DNA of 64,000 bases from Gonocerus acuteangulatus (lineage: Eukaryota; Arthropoda; Insecta; Hemiptera; Coreidae): positions 82,960,923 through 83,024,922 of the forward strand of contig OX328124.1 in assembly GCA_946811695.1 (NCBI GenBank). Reading direction: 5' to 3'. This document shows positions 56,336 through 64,000 of this stretch, piece after piece (within the stretch, counting starts at the first letter, position 1; every line of letters starts with the position of its first letter). Both the position numbers and the translations under genes were made by a program. The notes beneath the pieces were generated by a model. It ran no database searches, was not told where the DNA came from, and saw only the letters and a program-made list of their open reading frames with translations.

Positions 56336-56734
56336 AAATAATAAATAACTATGACATTGTTTAGTAATTTCATAAATAATGTATTTTACTGATTTAAGGA
56401 TAAAGTTTTATTCTATTATCACAAAATATTTTGGATAAGAATTATTAATTTGTTTTTTTAAATTTTACGTTCAAACAACAGTAATTCATTTAGCAAAAAC
56501 AAAATATTTTAAAACTAATTTTTAATGTAATTTTTTTTTTTTTTAAGTTCTATTCTTAACATTATTTTTTAATACAATGCAATAGCACTAACACAATATA
56601 TAAATACTCAAAATAATTTAAAATCATGTAATCTAATATTATATGTATATGTACATATGTATTTAAGTAAATAATAAAAACAAGCTTATATTAAGCATAA
56701 TTTAATGTTAGTATGTAAACATATAGGCAATAAG

Positions 56735-56900
56735 GTAATATAATGCGATGTAATAATATATACATAAAAAAGAAGGTAATATAATGCAATGTAATAATAT
56801 ATACATAAAGAATAAGGTAATATAATGCAATGTAATAATATATACATAATATACATATATAGGCAATAAGCTCATATAATGTTCTGTAATAACTATATAA
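56735..56900. repeat. Tandem repeat, about 39-bp unit
   Basis: AAGGTAATATAATGCGATG... recurs at about 56735, 56774 and 56814, with a degraded fourth copy. The minus-strand frame through it is low complexity. Confidence 0.75.
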
Positions 56901-57129
56901 AATATAAGGTGTACTTCGGCATAATGCAGAACACCAACAAATAAATAAACTAAAGAAATAACTAAATAATAAATAAAGAAACAACAAAATACCTAAATCG
57001 ATCTACTGCCTCTCTCAGAGTCTTCTTCTTGGATTTGACATCGTCAATCACATTTTTCAAAGCCTCATTGGAATAAATACTGTTTTCCTTTAAGCCAAGA
57101 GGACGCGGGTATAATTGATGCATGTCCGA

Positions 57130-58035
57130 ACTCACCCCACGGGGCAGGGAAAATTTCGGGGGGGGCTGAGACCATTTCCAGGGTATGGAATACTAAAAAT
57201 TTAGAGATTGGAATAGTTTTAGGCAACTAAAACGCTATTTTTATTTATTTTTTTTTTTTTTTTGTGCATCTTATTTAATGATTTAATTAAAAAAATGAAA
57301 ATTACTTCATAATTTATATTTTTAAAATTAATAATTAACTGTTATGAAATAATTTTTATTTTTAAGTTCTTAAAATAAAAATTATTGGAAAATTGTTTTA
57401 AAAAAATAATGAAATATATCAATTACGATGGAATTTTTATTTATAATTCACAATAATTAATTTTTATTATTAAAACGGTAAAGTGAAACTCATTTATTAA
57501 ATATCTCTTATCCTCGGAATAAATCAATAAATACTTGATTTGAAACCTTTTGATTAATAGAAGTTATTTGCTTATGTCAGTGAATCAAAGTTCCTCTAAA
57601 TCCAATTGATTTGTATGAGTATATATTGTATATTATAGACTTCTTTTTTGTGCATTACTTTCTATTTATTATAGCATTAATTTTTTTTATTATTTAAAAT
57701 AATGTTTAAAGTTAAAGTAAAAAAAAAAGGTTATTAAAAATTGTTATAAAAAAATGTCGAAATAACATTATTCAAATAATTTTTATTTTTAAGGTTTTGA
57801 AATAAAAATTATTAAACATTTTTTTTTAAATAGTAAAATATAATATATTTTATATCTAATTGATATTATCAATTACGATGGAATTTCTATTTTTATTTCC
57901 TAATAATAAAAATTAAAGGTTAAGTGAAACTCATTTGAAATAAAAATAGTTATTTTCGGTCTCTGGTTATTACCATGAAATCAAAATTCCGGGAGGGGCT
58001 GCAGCCCCTAAGCCCCCCCCCCCTTATATACGCCC
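57130..58035. mobile_element. Family C-related element, longer form
   Basis: The left part shows GGAAAATTTCGGGGGGGGC and GGTATGGAATACTAAAAATT; the right end reads GGGGCTGCAGCCCCTAAGCC and TTATATACGCCCATA. The ~700 bp between are AT-rich with internal inverted stretches (AATTACGATGGAATTTTTAT at 57422 and 57872 in direct repeat). Confidence 0.5.
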
Positions 58036-58284
58036 ATATAAACAATATGAAAAATTAGGGTTTATTTACATACACAGACGTTTCATCATCTACGAAAATC
58101 ATGGGAATTACAACTCACCTTAAAATATTCGTTACTCACTTCAAAGTGTTCTCAGGGCGATTTCGGCTTAAATATATAGGAAAAATGGAATATCGGTCGT
58201 ATTTGTCGAACCAATTATGACCTTAATGAAAAAACTTGCTCAAGGTCACGTGATTTCCTGCGCTATGCGTCCGAACCCGTGGCG

Positions 58285-59739
58285 TAATATTATGCTTGCA
58301 CAGCCACGTTTTCTCGGAAACGGCTGGAGCGACAAATTCGTGATTGGTGTCATTCTAGAGCAACAAATTAGCAACAAATTCTCGTACCAATCTGAATTTC
58401 GTCAGACAATTAGATCAAAAGTTACAGGGGTGGCTGTGCTGGCGTAATATTACGCTAGCACAGCCACGTTTTCTCGGTAACGGCTGGAGCGACAAATTCG
58501 TGATTGGTGTCATTCTAGAGCAACAAATTAGCAACAAATTCTCGTACCAATCTGAATTTCGTCAGACAATTAGATCAAAAGTTACGGGGGTGGCTGTGCT
58601 GGCGTAATATTACGCTAGCACAGCCACGTTTTCTCGGTAACGGCTGGAGCGACAAATTCGTGATTGGTGTCATTCTAGAGCAACAAATTAGCAACAAATT
58701 CTCGTACCAATCTGAATTTCGTCAGACAATTAGATCAAAAGTTACGGGGGTGGCTGTGCTGGCGTAATATTACGCTAGCACAGCCACGTTTTCTCGGAAA
58801 CGGCTGGAGCGACAAATTCGTGATTGGTGTCATTCTAGAGCAACAAATTAGCAACAAATTCTCGTACCAATCTGAATTTCGTCAGACAATTAGATCAAAA
58901 GTTACGGGGGTGGCTGTGCTGGCGTAATATTACGCTAGCACAGCCACGTTTTCTCGGAAACGGCAGGAGCGACAAATTCGTGATTGGTGTCATTCTAGAG
59001 CAACAAATTAGCAACAAATTCTCGTACCAATCTGAATTTCGTCAGACAATTAGATCAAAAGTTACAGGGGTGGCTGTGCTGGCGTAATATTACGGTAGCA
59101 CAGCCACGTTTTCTCGGAAACGGCTGGAGCGACAAATTCGTGATTGGTGTCATTCTAGAGCAACAAATTAGCAACAAATTCTCGTACCAATCTGAATTTC
59201 GTCAGACAATTAGATGAAAAGTTACAGGGGTGGCTGTGCTGGCGTAATATTACGGTAGCACAGCCACGTTTTCTTGGAAACGGCTGGAGCGACAAATTCG
59301 TGATTGGTGTCATTCTAGAGCAACAAATTAGCAACAAATTCTCGTACCAATCTGAATTTCGTCAGACAATTAGATCAAAAGTTACAGGGGTGGCTGTGCT
59401 GGCGTAATATTACGCTAGCACAGCCACGTTTTCTCGGAAACGGCTGGAGCGACAAATTCGTGATTGGTGTCATTCTAGAGCAACAAATTAGCAACAAATT
59501 CTCGTACCAATCTGAATTTCGTCAGACAATTAGATCAAAAGTTACGGGGGTGGCTGTGCTGGCGTAATATTACGCTAGCACAGCCACGTTTTCTCGGAAA
59601 CGGCTGGAGCGACAAATTTGAAAATAGTGTAACAAATTAGCAACAAATTAGCAACAAATTACTGAGTATGTTAGAAGTTGGGGTTGCAATGTTGCTGTTC
59701 CAGCGTAACAGGGCTCCTTCGGAGTCCACTCCACTCCAG
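58285..59739 (-). repeat. 160-bp satellite array with TAATATTAC palindromes (right)
   Basis: Inverted relative to the array at 38945. CGGCTGGAGCGACAAATT anchors occur at 58321 and every 160 bp to 59601 (nine, one with CGGCAGG). TAATATTAC is intact at 58445, 58605, 58765, 58925, 59085, 59245, 59405 and 59565; the innermost copy has TAATATTAT (58285). The outer arm (59610-59739) is the inverse of the left outer arm (ACAGCAACATTGC, AACTTCTAACATACTCAG). Confidence 0.95.
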
Positions 59740-60100
59740 AGGCTATGCCATGGGCACGGGACTCACCCTCCTACGGGAGTTCAGGTAAGTCCCTTCCTGT
59801 TCTTCGGTAGGGGAGCCGTAGGAGGTTCTACCTCCGGGCCCATGACCATTCTAGGCCTCCGGACACTCAGGGTGCTTAGCGCTAAGGGTACTCGACAATA
59901 GTGGTAACAGCCCCTTGCCGCTTGTACGTAGCTAAGGCCTGTGCAGTAGGTGGCACGCCCCTTGCCGCTTCCATCTTCTGCGGTACACATTCTGCTCAGT
60001 TTCACTGTGACTGCATATATTCTGGTCACTTCCGGTTCACTCCTAAGCTGTTTGCCTGTCCACTTTCTGCATGTCTTTATGACACATTCTAGGCCTAGAT
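59740..60100. other. GC-richer segment outside the satellite array
   Basis: Contains a repeated CCCCTTGCCGCTT (two copies about 45 bp apart) and CTACCTCCGGGCCC. Overlapping short frames on both strands, none recognisable. Unlike its AT-rich neighbours. Confidence 0.35.
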
Positions 60101-61914
60101 TCTAATTATAAATAGAACTGCAATATCTGTGCTGTACTAAAAAGTTTACGGTTGATAGATAAAATGTTTTATAGCAACTAAAAAGAGTTACTAACCGTAA
60201 AAAGTTCACAAATAATAAAATTTTAATGAATTATAAAGTTTACGCATTGCTAAATAGGTGCAAAAAGGACCATTTTCAAAAATTCATAGCTACGAAAGTA
60301 CTCAAATATATAATTTGAAATTTTTACAGTAGGTTTATGCTACAACTACGTATAACATATAAAAACGATTTTTATCAATTCCCCCACCAGAGATATTAAA
60401 GCCTAAAGTTATCAAAAATTGCAAAAATTTGAAGTTTAAGAATTTATAAAAAAACTAAGGTTATATCTATCAAAGTTGAGAGTACTTTTAATACATCCCC
60501 TTGGCTAAAACATTTCCCTCAAAATCGGGCTTTTGAGAAATGAAAACAGTTTTTTTCAATGGCAGTTTTCAGGTATTGGACTTCAAAATATTCAAATAGT
60601 GAAGAAGGCATAAAACATAGAGCTGACTGTACGGAAAACAATTACGTTTCAATTATTTGTCTACGGCTTACCAGTCCTGAGAAAATGAGTTTTCCGTAAA
60701 AGCATATAAACTCAAAAATCAACATGCGTAAAAGCATATAAACTCAAAAATCAACGGCCATCAACAAAGATGGCCACCATTTTCAAACGGTTGACTATAA
60801 AAACAATTTAATTTTTTTTTAACTACTGATCCCAGATGTAATTGATGGTAAAAATTAAAAAAATCTAAAATGGTCAAGCAACCAGATTATTATTTTCTGT
60901 ACCATTTCAAATGGACTGGCCCGAATGTTTATGTTGACTAGATGAATCATTTTCGGTTGAATTTCGTGAGTTGAATCCATACATGAATTAATTAATGATA
61001 AAAATAATCATTAACGAATGATAAGAATATCCGGAAAGCACATATCAAGAAACTGTATAAATATCAAGATTTAGTTATTTAGTTAAAGGATTTCTAGAAG
61101 TAGGTTCCGCTGGAATAATTGCTGTTATCATCGCTGATAATGAATTGATTCCGAACACAACAGTGCCACCAAACGCATCAAGCAACTGGACAAGCTCATT
61201 ATATTACCACAGAAAGCAATTCTGCTAGCTACTATTGGAAGTAAAATTTGAAATGCCACTAATTAAGAAAGAAAAGAATAGAATTGTTTTTATTGTTTGG
61301 AAATATTGCCCATTAAATTAATTTCAGGGAACTTGAGGTACCTCAACTGTCATAAACATCAGCCTTGACTTATTAACAAAATAATACTGTAAAAAAAAAC
61401 AAAAAAACAATTTAGGTGAATCGCCAAAGTTGCGAAGCCGAATAAATAAATAATACTGTAAAATTGTGTAAGATAGAGCTTCATATTGACTTAGTAGCTA
61501 ATGAAAAGAACCTAAAGAGCCAGTGGTCTGTTGCCCATATTGATGATGGATAAGTAGAAAGGTGGTCCAATTTTGCCATGAAGGTTTGACTTGATGGCAA
61601 TCAGGTTGGTCATTGCCAATAATTTTGGTAGCCATTTACAGCCAATATACTTATGTACACATTCATTCATTGTCAGTAATATTTCGCTTTTGCTTTAATA
61701 AAATGAACAAATGAATATGATTAGTAGCTTTAAACTTCCACAGGTAGTTAGTTTATGCCACATCATTGACGATTTCGCTTAAACTAGCAGATTTCAATAA
61801 AGAATAAACAAAATGTTTTTTTTTATAAACAGTTGACTCAATTATTATAAAACATTTTGTTCCCGAATAAATGGCGACTTTTTTTTAAATTCATTAGTTA
61901 GGCGTGTTATTTAT

Positions 61915-61979
<65 letters not shown>

Positions 61980-62309
61980 TATATATATTTCACCAGAGAT
62001 CTTTTTCAGTAGGTAGTAAGTTGGTTGTTATAGATTTGAAGACAACAGAAGATGCAGAATGCGCTTAAAGGCTTATTGGCTCACAAAATGTCCTCCATCT
62101 CAATAGTTGTGCAGCACTCCGAACATTTTCTTTCTTTCATTATGACTTAAAGGTAAACAGAAGAAGCCTTAATTTGACAAATGAGTTAGTTTTATGTAGA
62201 GCAACAATGCCCACAATTCAATAATCGCAAGTGTAAAAGTTATCATTATTATTTTTTTGCATTATATTCTGTGACGTCTTAAAAAAATACGTGAACGTGT
62301 GTGTTTCAG
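60101..62309. other. AT-rich region, no gene recognised
   Basis: A duplicated AAAAGCATATAAACTCAAAA at 60700-60755, an A-rich tail-like segment (CGAAGCCGAATAAATAAATA) at about 61434-61454, and a TA microsatellite at 61918-61988. I see no exon here for the upstream part of the acylphosphatase gene. Confidence 0.45.
61918..61988. repeat. (TA)n microsatellite
   Basis: Pure TA ended by AAATATATATAT. It has no recognisable family A or B sequence around it. Confidence 0.9.
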
Positions 62310-62436
62310 GAGTATACTTCACTAAATACTGCAGGGACAAATGTATGGAGCTCGGGATTGGAGGCTGGGTGAAGAACAGTAGAAGAGGAACAGTTGTTGG
62401 AAAGCTCCAAGGAACAAAGCCTAACGTTGAGCAGAT
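62310..62436 (+). CDS. Acylphosphatase, central exon
   Basis: Acceptor TGTTTCAG and donor GTAGGT enclose 127 bp. Read with one base from the previous exon it gives GVYFTKYCRDKCMELGIGGW, then VKNSRRGTVVGKLQGTKPNVEQM. This covers the heart of acylphosphatase: the GVxFR/K phosphate-binding loop side, GxxGWVxNxxxGTVxGxxQG and the start of the last helix; the Asn of VKN corresponds to the catalytic Asn. In most acylphosphatases the residue after GVxF is Arg; here it is preceded by Thr then Lys. The exon borders (before Gly-Val, after Met) agree with the vertebrate gene as I recall it. The first exon and the C-terminal exon (usually WL...GSPxSxI) were not found. Confidence 0.85.
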
Positions 62437-62519
62437 GTAGGTGATTTTTAAGTAAATTCAAATATGAACTTTTGACCCAAATATGACCTTTTTCAACAAA
62501 GAACATATCGGAAAAACAA

Positions 62520-62600
62520 TCATTTCCCGCAGGAGTTCCAAAACTAAGTGCATTCTTCAACAAGCTGGTTACTTAATGCCACATTTCTGAGGATTGTGCT
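62520..62600 (+). repeat. Diverged family B 5'-end relic
   Basis: CCCGCAGGAGTTCCAAAACTAAG followed by TGAGGATTGTGCTTAAAC loosely parallels the family B 5' block in the intron after the acylphosphatase exon. Confidence 0.35.
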
Positions 62601-63042
62601 TAAACCTAACAACAGCATAAATATATGTATTTGTTATAAGCAGCTAACTAAATTAACCTGTAACCGGTATGGTGGGGCCCAGGGAGCCCCAGTCATTCTT
62701 GTTTATCTTTTAGTTAACAAAGGCACTAATACTAGGAGCTGAGATTCACAATAACTTTCAGGGAGTACCTACTGACCTGTTGACACAAGTGGCTGTTTTG
62801 TAGTAAGCAATTTCGAAATTTTATGTAACTTTTAGTCTAACATGGGGGTCCGTGTTACCCAGCAATACCGTTAGTGAAATATTTACTGCCCTAAATTTAT
62901 TTATAATTTACTATATAGTTTTAAGAATAAAATTTACATGTTGTATTTGTGTCAAATGGGCACTGATAACACTGTTCTGCAAAAAAAAAAAAACTTTTCT
63001 CCCCTCCCTTGAACAATTTTGCCTGTTTCTCATGTTTTCAGG

Positions 63043-63119
63043 TGTGCTGAGTCCGAATCTGAACTCAGAAAAATTCTATCACCCTCTGATTTTGAGAGAA
63101 AAGAGGAGAAACTTGGAAA
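63043..63119 (+). other. Possible exon downstream of acylphosphatase exon
   Basis: A TGTTTTCAG acceptor precedes open frames in two phases (VLSPNLNSEKFYHPLIL... with stop at 63137; CAESESELRKILSPSDF...). Neither convincingly matches the acylphosphatase C terminus. Recorded because of position and splice-like signal. Confidence 0.2.
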
Positions 63120-63369
63120 AAATGAAAAATTGTATTTGAAAATTATTGTCTTTATTATAACAGATTTTTTTTTCTTTTTCAACGGTAAAATATAATTAAT
63201 TGAATCCTGCATGCTATCAGGTATAATACTAGATATGACAACTCAAAAAATATACACACATCGTCAATGAGTATTTTTTTTTCTTTTGTATTCTTCCTCC
63301 TCTGTCTCCCGCTGCAGTGTCCAGCAGTAATCCGCCAGCATCTTCTCATTCCATTTGCCAGTATATCTT

Positions 63370-63501
63370 TTAGCACTTTCCTCCGAAGGAAAGTAGCTAT
63401 TGAGGTTGGACTCATGACGGAATTTTTGAAAAATTTCTTCAAATCTTTATCGATCCTACCTAGTAGACACCGAAAATGACCCCCGTTAAAATTTATATAT
63501 A

Positions 63502-63582
<81 letters not shown>

Positions 63583-64000
63583 CTGTTAACACGAAAGCGG
63601 CCAGAGTTTTTGTTTTTTCGTCACGAAACGTGGTATATAGCATTCAATTAGCAAACGATTGAACGAGTTCGTTAACCACCAAAGTCGGTCTACCGGAAGG
63701 GGGGGTTTACCCCGAACCCAAAACACTTATTTGACTATGTCAGCCGTAATATTTGTTATATTTCAACGAAACTTGGTATTCGTAGTGGTAATATAGAGAG
63801 AAAAGTGAGATATAAAAATGAACTAAATCGGTTCATTAGAAGGGGGGGTTTACTCCGGACCCACAATACCAATTCGCCACTACCAGCCGTGATTTTTGGT
63901 ATATTTCGACGAAACTCGGTATTCTTAGTGGTAATCTACAGGTAAATATGTGTTGTAAAAATAAACTAAATCGGTTCATTAGAAGGGGGGGTTTACTCTT
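63370..64000 (-). mobile_element. Family B element, cut by window end
   Basis: 3' hairpin TTAGCACTTTCCTCCGAAGG, TA tract (63493-63571) with a short GT extension, then tandem units with G runs continuing past 64000. Sequence is close to the recent copies. Confidence 0.85.

Noticed and set aside
58217..59337. Short frames across the satellite arrays
   Set aside because: Repeated in every unit and interrupted; explained by the 160-bp repeat.

Overview
The window is AT-rich eukaryotic nuclear DNA, most likely from an insect. It has intron-containing host genes with GT/AG boundaries, a tRNA-derived SINE family with target-site duplications (TSDs), non-LTR elements with RNase H, a Gypsy element with a tRNA-Trp type primer site, a mariner pseudogene, many MITEs and very long TA microsatellites. 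The order is not fixed by the sequence; hemipteran or polyneopteran is a guess. Only two host genes are visible. (1) The 3' end of a multi-membrane-segment protein that I believe is the fuseless family, plus strand, exons at 1491-1674, 2644-2810 and 6586-6753, with a possible 27-nt microexon at 3571-3597. (2) One internal exon of acylphosphatase at 62310-62436, plus strand. Almost everything else is transposable-element sequence in nested layers.

Two related non-autonomous families dominate. Family B (about 1.1 kb; copies at 4835, 8291, 17013, 22321, 23390, 53457, 63370) starts GTCCGTCACGCAGG, carries a subterminal AGCACTTTCC motif, an interior of about 145-bp tandem units each starting near GGAGTAAACCCC, a TA microsatellite, and a 3' hairpin ending GTGCTAAAA. 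Family A (0-0.8, 19.1-19.7, 41.1-42.0, 44.8-45.5, 46.6-47.7 kb) has the same plan and a recognisably similar 5' block but a different hairpin (GCGCGGTTCC...GCGCTAAAA). This matches the known organisation of Helitron/Helentron-associated interspersed elements (DINE-1-like).

Regions: 0-8 kb fuseless 3' end with SINEs and family B in introns; 8-14 kb family B, a G-tract hAT MITE family (family C, 8-bp TSDs) and an 818-codon non-LTR ORF; 14-20 kb 5S pseudogene, hAT-like MITE, decayed LINE, family B and a broken mariner; 20-26 kb family B copies around an R2-type LINE fragment; 26-38 kb gene-poor, with MITEs and a hammerhead-like motif; 38.9-59.7 kb a possible composite element bounded by two inverted arrays of a 160-bp satellite. 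Each satellite unit carries a near-perfect palindrome centred on TAATATTAC. Inside that interval lie a Gypsy element (41984-44777), a PIF/Harbinger element with a MADF-like exon (49424-53174) nested in a mariner-like inverted-repeat element (48724-53330), and a second palindromic element (53391-55780) whose left arm is split by family B. 59.7-64 kb is gene-poor up to the acylphosphatase exon.

The strongest leads are the inverted TAATATTAC satellite arrays, the two parallel Helentron-like families, the dimeric satellite that begins at a splice donor inside the Harbinger element, and two hammerhead-ribozyme-like motifs. All family names come from reading the sequence; no search was run.
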